From Syngnathus acus (taxonomy: Eukaryota; Chordata; Actinopteri; Syngnathiformes; Syngnathidae): a DNA stretch of 64,000 bases. The translations under genes were made by a program, and so were the position numbers. The notes beneath the pieces are model-generated. The model was not told the origin of the DNA, ran no database searches, and saw only the letters and a program-made list of their open reading frames with translations. Of this stretch, positions 34,604 through 47,014 are shown piece by piece (position 1 is the first letter of the stretch; the number at the start of each line of letters is the position of its first letter). The stretch is taken from assembly GCF_901709675.1 (NCBI RefSeq), contig NC_051087.1, positions 2,312,001-2,376,000 on the forward strand, read 5' to 3'.

Positions 34604-37600
34604 GTATGAGCGCAAGCCGCCATCCATTTATTCTTAGAGAGGAATTCTTCACAGACCCACGGAGCTTGCTTAGTGTTTCCAAAAAACTTGTAAGATAACC
34701 ATCTTGAAATTAGATGTATTTGTTCAAATGCATTTGCTCTGAGGGCTCACATGTTGTCATAATATCAAATTATCTGCTTGGGGCTCTGTAATTTGAAACC
34801 CGGTGAATGTGGCCTACATATTCTTCTTCTGTGACATTTTGTATTTCTCTTGACACGCTAACCTCCGCGTGCCGCCACCAGCCGACATCAACGACATGAA
34901 GATCACCTACGTCCTGTTGGATGGAACCAACGCCACCAGCGACATCTTCTACTTCACCATTGAGGACAATGGTAAGAATTTCAATCATTACCTCAATGTT
35001 TTTTTTTTTTCTGAGTCTGACCAAAGTGTTTGCATCACAAAGACTTAAGGCAGTTGGCCGTGACTGACACCCGATATAGAACCGTCGTCTTACTTTCAGG
35101 CCCACAGGAGGCGGGTTGGGGCTTGGGTCAAAGGGCCACGAGCTAAAAAAGAGACAACGACTGAGGGACAGTAGAGGGGCCTGATGTCTTAAGAATTTTA
35201 TCACACGACCTTTTTAAGCCCTGCATCCATCCACCTTGACGTTCCGACAAAGTTGAGGCACTCTAGAATTCATCATGAAAATTCTCTCATCTAAGCAGAC
35301 AAATATATTTACGAGTTTGATTCAAATGAAATTAAGCACGATGACTTTTAAAGTCACAGTATCCTCTCTATGTATTGTAATTCAAGCCTTCAAAACGGCA
35401 TTAATAACCATACATAAATTATATAGATACTATATATATATATATAGCACAGACTGGGCATTAAAAAAGTGACAGGTGGCACTCGCTAGTTTAGCTACAG
35501 CTTGCCAATACAAAACAATTCAGACCTGTGCTGGAGGGAAAGTTGAATTTTGCACGATTTGGGTCCAACTATTGATTCATTTTCTTTTGAATTAAGGTCT
35601 AACGCTAATTGCTATACTGTCTACCATTAGCTCCATGGCTAATTTTCACTTACAGCAGCCATTGTGACAAAATAATGAAGACCTGGATAATTGGACACCT
35701 TGACACAAATAAACACAAACATCCGGCAGACGGAATATAAAAAGGGTCGAAGGCATTTCGGACATGAACGGACACGCCGATGGTCAGCTCCGAGCTCCAA
35801 AGATGGGAAACGCAGATAAAGTCTCCAACATAGTTCAAAGAGTCAGAATTGCCATGCTAGAATGTAATTGGTGTAACATTAACTTTGATAAACACAATCC
35901 CTCGTCAATCATGTCGATACCTTCTGACTATTAAGTGAGGTATTTTTATTAGGGCGGAGATGTGTGTGGGCGTAATCCCCTCCGGCAAAGTGTACCACAA
36001 AAGTCGTAAATAGTTGCAAATACAAAGTGGAGCATCGTCCATCCCATGTGAGGCGAGCAAAGTGCCAAAGGCTCAAAGTCCTCCTTACTTTCTGACATGT
36101 TGAGACATTTCCATGCCCTTTTCACTTGCAATTTTCAAGCTGTGGAGTGGATCATGTCTCCGGGTCCCTGACCTACATGCATAACTGGATATATGCTTGT
36201 TCACCATAGCAACAAAGCAAGCCACAGATTTATGGCCTGCAGAAAAATCATTGAAGCACCAAGATTTGAGTTTAATTCAGTTGATTTTTGGTTTATTTTC
36301 TTTTAGATGTAGGCTAAATTTGTGTTTGAATTTTTTATTTTAGTATTAATTATGTCTTGGTCTCCAATAATATATTTTATATATTATTTGTATATTTTAA
36401 TATTTTATTTATTTTATGACTTTTTAAAAATATATGTACAGTATTCGATCCAGCTCTTGAGATATTGGATGTCATTTTCCTGTGCAGTTGTTGCTAGTGT
36501 TATGGTCTTGCTCGGGTTTGGTTCTGCAGAGGGTTCAGGGAGGTTCAGAGGGGTCCGGGGATGGGTGTCATGTGATCACCAAAAACCTGTATAGGAATGC
36601 ACTTCCTGCGCGACTCTGGGGCCTCAGACAGAGCAAGGCCTGGAAGTTGAGTGAGGGGATCCCCTTTCAAAGACCCTCAGCACACCCCCACCCTACTCCC
36701 TATTAGCTCGCCCCCCTCCCCAAAAGTCACTCTCTCCTAAGATCACCTCGGGGCCATTATTCTTCTTCTTGTATTTCATCATAATTTCTTCACCTTTTCT
36801 TGCCTCTCGTTACGCTCAACTTTCATCCTTCCTCTCCGCGGGCCTGATTTACCGACGGTGAGGCGTCGTGATGAATCCCCTCCGGGTTATTCTTATCTGC
36901 TCTCATGTGGCGCGTGGCCCGGCCAACTTGTCACTGAGACGCCACACTTGAATCGCATAAGTCGCATTTCCTTGATAATCATCCTCTGTTATTTACTGTA
37001 TATATGTAGGCGACTTATAATTAGTACAGTGAATCAATAAATATTTGTTCCAAGCTGAAATGCTCACTTGTTGCTAGGCAGAGTTTGTAGGCCATAATCA
37101 TGGGTGCTGCATAATCCAATGAAAAAAAAACTGATGACTAGATTACTTAGGAAGGGCTAAGGGCATTGTACCCTTGGATAGAAAGTCATTAGGAAAAGGA
37201 GTAGGAAGATGCAATTTTTTTTTTAAGCCAAAAATCCAGCAGGTGAGGCGTTCTTGTTCCTGCCTCACTTGTTGCTGAACATCAGTGCTCTCCCTGACCT
37301 CAATGTCCCCCTGCAAGCTATACTGTGGTGGCAATATATCGTGGTGGAGATCTAAGAATGCGCCTGGCTGCAGGGAAACTGTCATGTATACGGAAACGCG
37401 AGACACTTGTAATTAAAGAACAGAACCGTAACATAACCTCGAAATAATACGACTACAGTGGCATTTAATGAGGATAGATGAAGACGCATAAAAATCTGAC
37501 TAATGCTTTAAGGAAAATATTGGTGGGCCAGCCAGGACATCTTTCATATTTTATTCGTGTTAAAGCAACAACATATCACAATTTAAACAAATTCACATTA

Positions 37601-40600
37601 CACTAGCATGGCTAATAGCAACATAGGAAGCTAACTAATTAGCACAATACCCTGGTGGGAATTCTGTCACCGGGATGATCAGATCCAACTCAGGGGTGTT
37701 GCGAAACGCCACAAAAGAAGTCAGGGGAAAAAGAGGGGACCTCCTTCTGAGTCCCCCCCCCCCCCCCCCGACCCCTTAAACAAATCGTGGCCCACCCACA
37801 CTGCTCAGGGAGCTTTGGGTACAGCTGTCCCTGCAGTGTTTTGGTTCTGCTCTGTCGTCACATGGTAGAATGGCTGTGGCCTCCTTCATTGCCGATGCAG
37901 GTCTACGCTTGAGAAAACTTTTTTCCGCCACTGTGTGAAGTTGGCGCAATGATGACCAACTTTATTATTGCAAAACATTTTTATTACTGTCACATCACGA
38001 CTATTTTCTCCTCATATTCTTTCTACGTTACTCCGTACAGTAAATCTATGGCTTATTTTGTTGCAACTTCATTGACAAAAGTTTTCCTAAAGTTTGTTAG
38101 AACAAAAAGTGTGTCAGGTAGACTGACCAAAAATGAGCCTCAGTGTTGGTCCTGAGTCTTTGGCTCCGTTGTCAGTGTGAGCAGTGATGCGCAACTAAAG
38201 TGAGATGACCCCCCCCACCCACCTAACCTCGCGGAACCAAAGACACCTCTGACCGTGACCCATTTCACATCAAAAGTAGAGAGTCACCCGGCTAGTTATC
38301 TCACCGGGTTTTTTTTAGGCAGCAGGGCGAATAATCTTCAACATCACCCAGCCTCTCGGTCACTGGTTGTAAGGGATTACCTCCCCGAGTCGTGACATAG
38401 TTTTAGGTATTTCCCTTGAAAAACTAAATCCTGTAGCTGTAGCTAAAACTACAAGTCAAAAAAAAATATTGACAAAGTTTGGTGAGATTATTGTGAGAAG
38501 AATTTCTGTATGTTATACTGCCCCTGGTGGCCAAGGCATGCACACCAGAAGGAGCACCACAATGCGCATCATGATGCCCAAACTTTTTATAACACGGACG
38601 GAAGATCTGTTCTAAGGAAATGAATTAGTGATCATTTCATCATCACAAAACACCCTTTTAAAACTTGTCGTCAAAGTAGCCTAGCATTTTGGCTAAGAGA
38701 GGCTTTCTTGTGTTTTTGTATCTATAGGCGGGAACAAACTGAAGCCTCAGCCGTTTCGACTCAACTGGGCCTGGATCTCCCTGGAGAGGGAGTACTATCT
38801 GGTGGACGAGGACGCCAAGTTCCTGGAGGTGACGCTCAAACGCCGAGGATACTTGGGGGAGACGTCGTTTGTCAGTGAGTTTCACCAATCAAGAGTCAAG
38901 TTGAAATAGTTGGAGAATCCTGTTGTCATATAAATCCTGTAAACTAAAAAACTATTAATGACTCCCAAATCCTTCCCCCGCAGGTATCGCCACCAAGGAC
39001 GACACGGCCGAGAAGGACAAAGACTTTCAGGGCAAATCCCAGAAGCAGGTCCAGTTCAACCCTGGCCAGACCACCGCGTCCTGGAAGGTGAAGATCTTCA
39101 CCGACCAGGAGTTCGAAACGTCAGAAACCTTCCAGATCCAGCTCTCCGACCCAGTCATGGCTGTACTGGAGTTCCCGGACGTCGCCACAGTGGAGATCGT
39201 GGACCCGGGAGACGGTAATATAGCAGAGATACATTAAATCCGTCCACGGAATTGCTAATTGTTTGCTCTTGCAAAAACAGAGTCGACCGTGTTCATCCCT
39301 CAAGCCGAGTACAAAATCGAGGAGGACATCGGAGAGCTGGTGGTGCCGGTCCGACGGTCCGGAGACGCCAGCCAGGAACTCATGGTCGTCTGCTCCACTC
39401 ACCAAGGTAATTCTCGTAAGATTTATCTTTAATTCTACAACTTTTTTTGGAGACTCCATAACTTTATTTTCCAATCTGCAGGTGTCCCATATATCAAATA
39501 ATAATTAAATAATATTTGATCATTCATCTTCCCGTCCAGGTTCAGCTACGGGCACCATCCCCACCTCCGTGCTGTCCTACTCGGACTACCTCACGCGTGC
39601 AGAGGACCACACGAGCGTGCTGCGTTTCGACAAGGACGAGCGCGAGAAGCCCTGTCGCATCATCATCATCGACGACTCGCTGTACGAGGACGAGGAGAGC
39701 TTCAACGTCACCCTCAGCATGCCCATGGGGGGCCGGGTGGGTGCCTCCTTCCCCACCGCCAAGGTCACCATCTTGGCAGACAGCGACGACGGTAAGCGTT
39801 GGCATCGGAAAGTTTTAAATCAAATGAAAATTCTCTGTCACCCCATCAACAAACAGCATTGTGTCTAGCTCCGCCCCCAAGAGCAAAAAATGCTAGTTAA
39901 GCTTATTCTCAAGGTTAACCACTCAAATTTCAATATTCAGTTATAGTTTTCTTTGAAACTGTATAATGGGATAAAGATTAAATATGATCCACGTTATTTC
40001 GATACAGCCATATGACAAATTACCTCACACTATGCGTGACAATAACTCAGTATGGCGGCCACCTGTGATTCTACAAAGCTCCCATTTTGCTATTTCGGGA
40101 TCCAGACGCGATCAATGAACCTAAAAGATGTTCAGGCGGCGTCCGCAAACCCCGGATTATTTCCATTCCCTAATGGCGCTATTTCCCATCTAGCGCTTTC
40201 TCGCATTCACGTTCAGCGTGCAGGAACAAGATAAGAATAGACACGTGCTCATGTCGGCTTAGTAACTCAGACGCGAGCGCCGCCTCCTGCTCGTGTGAAC
40301 TCATCGGCACTGAGAGGAGCTGAGGGGAACGCGAAGGGCATCGTTTTTGCCCGTACAATGGAACTTTCTGTATAAATTCCCAAGAGAGAAGAGAATTATT
40401 AAGAGAATAATTTCCTTTTAAAACAACAAACTGTTCTTTGAACTCTCGAAACTGTTCAACTTCACTCCCCGACGGTCGCGGTGAAGGGTTATCGGCGGAT
40501 CTCTCGAGAACATTGTTAGTGTGAAGAACTTTTTCTTTATACGCAAGTGATGAGAGATAAATGGATGTTCCTGGAGTTGGAATTCCATGGCTCCCTCCCC

Positions 40601-43600
40601 CGCTCCATGTTGCTAATTACCTACTCCATCATCGAAAAGCAGGATGAATGGCGTTCGGCCATGTGTGAAGTACACTCGCTGCAGGTGTATCGGGAAAATC
40701 TTTACAGGAGTATGTGAATTCTGACTTCCTGTGTGGAATGAAAACCACTTCCCTTTACCGACGACTATTGTTGTTTTTACAACCAGGTGACAGCTGCAAC
40801 GATGCTCTACTGACTAACAAATTCAAATTTCACAAGTGGGGAATTTGCAAAATTGTCTTTTTGACCCTTAAAGACTACCTTACTTTTCAAAACTTGCAAC
40901 TTGGTCAAAACAAAATAAGAACTAATGAAAAATCTAAACCCATGATCACATTGGAACCCTACTATTTCCTGTTCCTGCAGAACCGTCTCTGTACTTTGGC
41001 GAGCCCGAGTACATGGTGGATGAGAGTTCCGGTTACGTGGAAGTGAAGGTGTGGAGGACGGGAACCGATCTCTCCAAGACGGCAACCGTGACCGTTCGCT
41101 CCAGGAAGAGCGAACCCGTCTCGGCGGAAGGTTAACGTTTACCGCCACACTTGGGGATCTCGCGTTACCACGACAACACTCATATGTATAATTCACGCAG
41201 CCGGATTGGACTATGTGGGCATCAGTCGCAACCTGGACTTTGCCCCCGGAGTGACCATGCAGACGTTCAGGGTGACCATCCTGGACGACCTGGGTCAGCC
41301 TGAGCTGGAAGGACCGGAGACCTTCGATCTGGTGCTAAGAATGCCCATGAATGCCGTGCTGGGGGAACCCAGCGCGACCACCATCACCATCAACGATACC
41401 ATCACGGACGGCAAGTCTTTCATATGTTGAATCTTGGCAACTTCTGACTCGAGTCTCCGACCTCTGGCGGTATCCCGGTATGACCTTACAGTGACAACCT
41501 TACTGTCGTTACAGTACCAAAGGTTCAGTTCAAGGAGGGTAGCTACAAGGTGGACGAGGCCGACGGGGAGGTCAAGGCGATAGTGTACCGCAGTGGAGAC
41601 GTCGGTATCTGGTCCACGGTACGCTGCTACACTCGGCAGGGTACCGCCCAGGTGATGATGGACTACAGCGAGAGACCCAACACCAATGACTCCATTATCA
41701 CCTTCCTACCAGGTGAGGAAATATCCTACAATATTTTCACGAGCTCACGTCTTGAGTTCCAAGCAACTACTTTGACCACCCGTTCAGACAGAATACGAGT
41801 CAGGCCTGAACTTGTCTCTATTCCTTCAAAGTACATTGGCAATATATACGACAATGATTCCACTTCCTACCTCCTCTTAGGTGAGACGGAGAAGCCTTGC
41901 GTAGTCAAACTGGAAGACGACTCGGTTCATGAGGAGGACGAGGAGTTTCGCCTGGTCCTCGGAACACCCAAGAGCAAGTCGCCGTATGGAGCCTCCATCG
42001 GCGAGCAGAAGGAAGCCCTGATTAAAGTCACGGACAACAAAGACAGTAGGTCACCAAAAACGTTAGGAACAAATCGTTTAACAGGTGAGCTCACTGGTTT
42101 TAATCTCTACGTCTTTAGAGCCCATCATTCGATTCTCTGAGATTAAGTACAGCGTGCGAGAGCCGCAGGTGAAAGGCGGCATGACCCTTGTCAAGATCCC
42201 CATCTTGCGAACCGGCGACACTTCCAAATTGTCCGTGGTGAGGGTGCACACCAAGGACGGGTCGGCAACCTCCGGGGAAGACTACAACCCTCTGTCAGAA
42301 GGTGAACGCACCCAACTGGCCGGTGTTATCAAACTTAACACGAGTCAATGGGTGATGAAAGCTGACATTATTTTCCATAGACGTGGAGTTCAAGGAGGGC
42401 GACACGGAGCATTTCGTGGAGATCGAGATTCTTTACGACGGCCAGCGAGAGATGAGGGAAGCCTTCACGGTGCACATGAAGCCCGATGACAACATGGTGG
42501 CAGAGATACAGGTGACGGCGCATAGCTACAAACGCACGAAAATAACCCGGCAACAGCTGGCATTGCTGTCAGCGCGCCTGAACCGCTATACCTTATAAAA
42601 AGGCTTTGGAATGAGACAGGAGGTGGGGCAGGGGGGTTAACATTAGATGGAGCTAAAAACAGAATGTAAGCCACCGCAGAGAAATAGCCCAACTAAATTC
42701 CACGTTCCATTCTGGCCTGCATAGTCTTTATAAAAAAAAAAAAAAACATCTGGAGCCACAATTATATAATACACAGTAAATAGACAGTCCAAACATCCAA
42801 TACAAAAATAATTCAGAGTTACGAGTATTTATTTTGACAACTTTGCCTGCTCTGGCTAGATGAACAAAGCCATCGTGTACATCGAGGAGATGGACAGCGT
42901 GGCGGACGTCACGTTCCCGGCGGTGCCGCATGTGGTTTCTCTGTTTATGTACGACGATACATCCAAAACCAAAGACAACCCTAACCCCATCAATGGCTAC
43001 CCAGTAGTGTGTGTGACGGTAAGTATGACGCCTGTTTTGTTTCGGTACCAGGATGCTATGCTGCTAGATTGTTAGCATGACTTGTTTTCCTGTTTTCAAG
43101 GCCTGCAACCCCAAATATGACGACTTTGACAAAACCGGATCCATTTGCTCAGCGGAGCGCATCAACGATACCCTCACCCAGTACCGCTGGCTGGTCAGCG
43201 CCCCGACCGGGTCCGACGGCGTGACCAGTCCCATGAGGGAGGTGGACACCAACACCTTCTTTACCAACACCAAATCCATCACCTTGGATTCCATCTACTT
43301 CCAAGCCGGGTCCAGAATCCAGTGCGCCGCCAGGGCCTTCAATGCCAACGGGGACGCTGGTTTAGAACTTTCCAGTCCCATTGTTGTGATCAGCACAGAC
43401 GAAGGTAAGTACTGTAGATGTGAAGAACGTAAGCCTGCTTGGAGGACGTCTAGTTTCTCAACCCTAACGTCTTTACAGGGATGTGTCAACCTCGGATCCA
43501 AGGTACCGTTGGAGCTGAACCTTTCTCTGCCAAGATCCGCTACACGGGCCCGGATGACCCGGACTTCCCCAACCTCATCAAGCTGACTATCAGCATGCCC

Positions 43601-46600
43601 CATATGGATGGTGAGGGAAAACATGGAGGAATCAATATACTCGTATTCCCCAACAAGTGTTTTTTGTTTTGCCAAGTTATCGAAATTGGTATCTTTGTAA
43701 CGAGAGACAAGTACGTTTCGTCTGTAAATTATTTTCAACCAAGTATTTGTATTCCCAACAGGCATGTTGCCGGTCATCTCCACGAGACCGATGTCCAATT
43801 TCGAGCTCACGCTAAGCCCCGACGGCACCCGCGTGGGCAACCACCGCTGCTCCAACTTGCTGGATTTCAACGAAATCCCGACAGGCCACGGCTTCATCAC
43901 TGACGCAACCAAAAATCCCGAGATCATCGGCGAAACGTCGCCTTACCAGTACAGCAACGCCATGCGCTCATCCAACTCTCTACGCTTCTACCGGAACCTC
44001 AACTTGGAGGCCTGCCTCTGGGAATTCACCAGTTACTACGACATGTCAGAGTTGTTGAATGATTGTGGTGGCTCCATAGGCACTGACGGACAGGTATGGA
44101 AAAAAAAAACTATTGGCAGAATGTTGTTCAAACCGTTTAGTGGTTGCAGTTTATTTTGAGCTGGACAAAATTCTGTTTTCCAAGGTCCTCAACTTGGTCC
44201 AGTCCTACGTCACCCTACGCGTGCCCCTCTTTGTGTCCTACGTCTTCCACTCCCCCGTGGCCGTGGGTGGCTGGCAGCACTTTGACCTCCAGTCGGAGCT
44301 CAAGCTGACCTTCGTGTATGACACGGCCATTCTCTGGCAGGAGGGCATCGGGAGTCCGCCTGAGTCGGAGCTTCAGGGTATGCTCTGACGCTACTCTCCT
44401 TAGACATTTCCACTACAGTGTTTGCTTAAACTGTATTTAAAACATCTGCAGGAGCCATGTACCCGACAAGCATGCGCATAAACGAAGAGGGCCGCCTGGT
44501 GGTCAACTTCAAGACAGAGGCCCGCTTCAGGGGACAATTTGTTATGACTCACCCAGGTAAAACATCAAGTGGTCGACCTATAAATGCAGTCTCCTATTAA
44601 ATTACCCTACATCCTCCCTTGGGTTATTTCTGGAGTTCCGCATTTGTGTAGAGTAGAGGGGGGTTTCCGGCGTGAAAGTACCAGGTGTCATCCGAGCAAA
44701 TGTCAGCCAGCGTTTACAGTCCAAAAGGCCAAGACAATATAAAAGGTCAGGTTATAAATATGAGCGCTTTAATGCTATACATGACCCTTTTTTAGGGACC
44801 GGCGTGTCTTCCATGGTGATATGCGCCGACCACCCTGGCTTGACGTTCACCTTGGTTCTGGTCAGGACCGAGCCCACCCACAACCAGCCCATGCAACAGT
44901 GGAGTTTTGTCTCCGACTTTGCCGTAAGTTGAATAAACACTAGAATTCTTAAACACAAATGTTAAATACCAATCATTTTGCAAATCCTTCAGGTACGGGA
45001 TTACTCTGGGACGTATACAGTGAAGCTGGTCCCCTGTATTGCATCCCCCAACGGAGAGTTCAGCAACCCTCCTGTGTGCCATCCGAGGGAGCCTCTGACT
45101 TTTGATATGGACATTCGCTTCCAGCAGGTACATTTCCGAATTTTGCTAACCTAGTACAATCATTTCAAACATCAAAATGAAAAAAATAAGATATAAATAT
45201 TTATAACTTGGAAGCTAGTAAGGTACACTTGCTAAAAGTATCGTTCTAACAACGGGATGAGCAATCAACAGAAGATGGCGAAGACATGCTAATTGCTAAG
45301 ATTGCTATGTCATCGTGAAACACCGGAATTAAATGAGTACAATTGTTACAAAAGTCTGATTGGAACTGCATTAAAGTTGAAAATCGTCTAATTAAAGTAG
45401 TTGACAGTTTGATAAGTGTCTGGAGAGGAAATTCTACGCATAATAATGAAGCATTTAACACACGTACCTTTACACAGGACCGGAAACCGGAAATGAGTTA
45501 CGCCTCGTTACGTTGCAAAGTGCGCCCACCGGGAGGAAGAGTTTCTAAAAAGTAGTACCGTGTAAATTAGATAATTATAACATCACTAGTGTTATCTTTT
45601 TTCACAATACAGTCGTGAATTTTGAGTTCGACCATCGAAAGTCCACAATGAATGTTCTTAAAATGACATTACAGTAGATCTCCATATGTGTTTAATTTAG
45701 CTTTGCTAAATCCTCAAATTACGTCATTGAAGTCAAGTTATTTCGAGACTTGCTTCCCTTTATGCGAATTGTAAAATGTGATTGTCCTCTTGAGGTGAGC
45801 GACCCAGTAGCGGCCGAGTTCAGCCTCAACACGCAGATGTTCCTCCTGTCCAAGAAGAACTTGTGGTTGTCTGACGGTTCGATGGGCTTCGGGGAGGGCA
45901 CCGATGTTGCCTTTTCAGAAGGTACAACACTCCCATCTAGTGGATTTTAACCAGCATTGCAACTGATGAGGCCTTACAATGAACATTTCTGGTCTTTGTA
46001 GGCTCGTCGATCTACGGCCGCGTGATGGTGGACCCGGTGCAGAACCTGGGTGACTCTTTCTCTTGCAGCATTGAGAAAGTGTTCTTGTGCACCGGAGCTG
46101 ATGGCTACGTTCCCAAATATAACCCCACCAATAAGGAATACGGCTGCCTGGCCGATTCCCCTTCTCTGCTCTACAGATTCAAGATCCTGGTAAAGACCTG
46201 GATTCCTTAAATGTTCTCTTTCTTGATCAGGGTCAAACTGAAACGTTTCTTTTTCATCATGTCAGGACAAGGCCCAACCTGAGACTCAGGCGACAGCATT
46301 TGGCGACGTTGCTTTCGAGGCCACATTGGCTCAAGACACGGCTGGAGCTCTGCCTTTAGTCAAACAACCAGGATCTGATGGCTTCACCCTCTCCTCAAGT
46401 CCACTGTTCCAGGTTCGGATGGTTCTGATGTAGAAAATCGACATCCAAGCGGACGTTCAATTCAAGCGTGTTTGTGTGACATGCAGGTAGCTGCAGGCCG
46501 GGAGTGGTACATTCACACCATCTACACCGTGCGCTCCAGGGAGAACGCCAACCGTGGCAAACGTAGCGCGGACTCCCTCCACCACAGCATGTCTTCCGCC

Positions 46601-47014
46601 CTGGGTACCGCCCTCCGACGTCAGCGCCGCGCCAGCCCCGCAGTCACCCAGGACATCGGCGCCGACAACAACCGTGGCACTAACCTCCAACACATCGCCC
46701 TGGATCGAGCTGACCGCGTGGTGGTCAGCCAGCGTCAACCCTGGTCCCCGAGCTTGGAGCGGGAGTATGCTTTCGAGCGCCCCTCGGTGGGGAGCTCCAG
46801 CGGGGAGGCTCCGGACAGTTCCACCCTGCCCATGATCGTGGGCCTGGTGGGTCTGATCCTCCTGGCGTGCTTGATTGCCACCGTCGTGGTGTTCCTTTTA
46901 TGGCGCAAAAAGAAGGAAAAAAGCCAGTTCCCGCCCTACGCCAGCTCGTCATCCGCCGCCTACAACCGAGGGCCCACCAGGATGTGGGGCGGCTCGGATA
47001 GTTCCGAGGTCTAG
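29608..47014 (+). CDS. frem3: FRAS1-related extracellular matrix protein 3
   Basis: The 24 coding exons are 29608-34603, 34882-34971, 38728-38874, 38984-39214, 39281-39406, 39540-39791, 40981-41130, 41201-41410, 41515-41712, 41881-42045, 42119-42301, 42381-42511, 42860-43018, 43101-43404, 43479-43610, 43762-44093, 44185-44377, 44452-44556, 44796-44923, 44993-45127, 45795-45921, 46002-46189, 46266-46412 and 46487-47014. They give 3118 residues. Order: signal peptide, N-terminal domain, 12 CSPG repeats, 5 Calx-beta domains, a long conserved region, furin-type sites, membrane helix, short tail ending in SSEV. The family builds the Fraser complex in epithelial basement membranes. FREM3 rather than FREM2 is chosen because SMARCA5, USP38 and HHIP are neighbours; the length is FREM2-like. 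The ATG at 29608 is chosen because a signal peptide follows; the frame extends a few codons upstream without an ATG. Intron 8 uses a GC donor. Confidence 0.92.
34972..38727 (+). other. FREM3 intron 2
   Basis: This 3.75-kb intron is the largest in the gene. It contains a TA-rich run near 35425-35446, a copy of a dispersed repeat at 37064-37110 and a run of 17 C at 37753-37769. A CTCCTGGTGGCC-type repeat tail lies near 38520. No coding sequence was recognised. Confidence 0.8.
37064..37110 (+). repeat. Copy of a diverged dispersed repeat
   Basis: Its first 19 bases are identical to 18013-18031, followed by about 60 percent identity over a further 24 bases. It is probably a relic of an interspersed element. 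Confidence 0.45.
38728..42511 (+). CDS. frem3: FREM3 Calx-beta domain block (exons 3-12)
   Basis: Ten exons encode most of five Calx-beta domains at roughly residues 1696-1822, 1822-1948, 1948-2068, 2068-2189 and 2189-2300, two exons per domain; the fifth domain ends in exon 13. Each domain shows the pattern of a beta strand, an acidic DDxxxExxExFxL turn (for example [15 protein letters not shown]) and a closing TVxIxD-type strand that would bind calcium. All junctions from exon 1 to exon 11 are phase 1. The exon-8 donor reads G|GCAAGT. Confidence 0.9.
39792..40980 (+). other. FREM3 intron 6
   Basis: This 1.19-kb intron contains no recognisable coding sequence or clear repeat. A GC-richer patch lies near 40240-40345. 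Confidence 0.75.
45128..45794 (+). other. FREM3 intron 20
   Basis: This 667-base, fairly AT-rich intron separates the exon ending RFQQ from the exon starting VSDPVAAEF. No feature was recognised in it. Confidence 0.8.
46487..47014 (+). CDS. frem3: FREM3 last exon: furin sites, membrane helix, PDZ-type tail
   Basis: This exon encodes residues 2944-3118. It starts [17 protein letters not shown], then has RGKR (2966-2969) and RRQRR (2987-2991) basic cleavage-type sites. A hydrophobic helix follows at about 3059-3082, then RKKKEK as a stop-transfer signal, and a short tail ending DSSEV. The last four residues fit a PDZ-binding motif; FRAS1 and FREM2 tails bind the PDZ protein GRIP1. Mammalian FREM3 is shorter and described as secreted, so this end is notable. 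Confidence 0.85.
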   Translation, partial: VAAGREWYIHTIYTVRSRENANRGKRSADSLHHSMSSALGTALRRQRRASPAVTQDIGADNNRGTNLQHIALDRADRVVVSQRQPWSPSLEREYAFERPSVGSSSGEAPDSSTLPMIVGLVGLILLACLIATVVVFLLWRKKKEKSQFPPYASSSSAAYNRGPTRMWGGSDSSEV

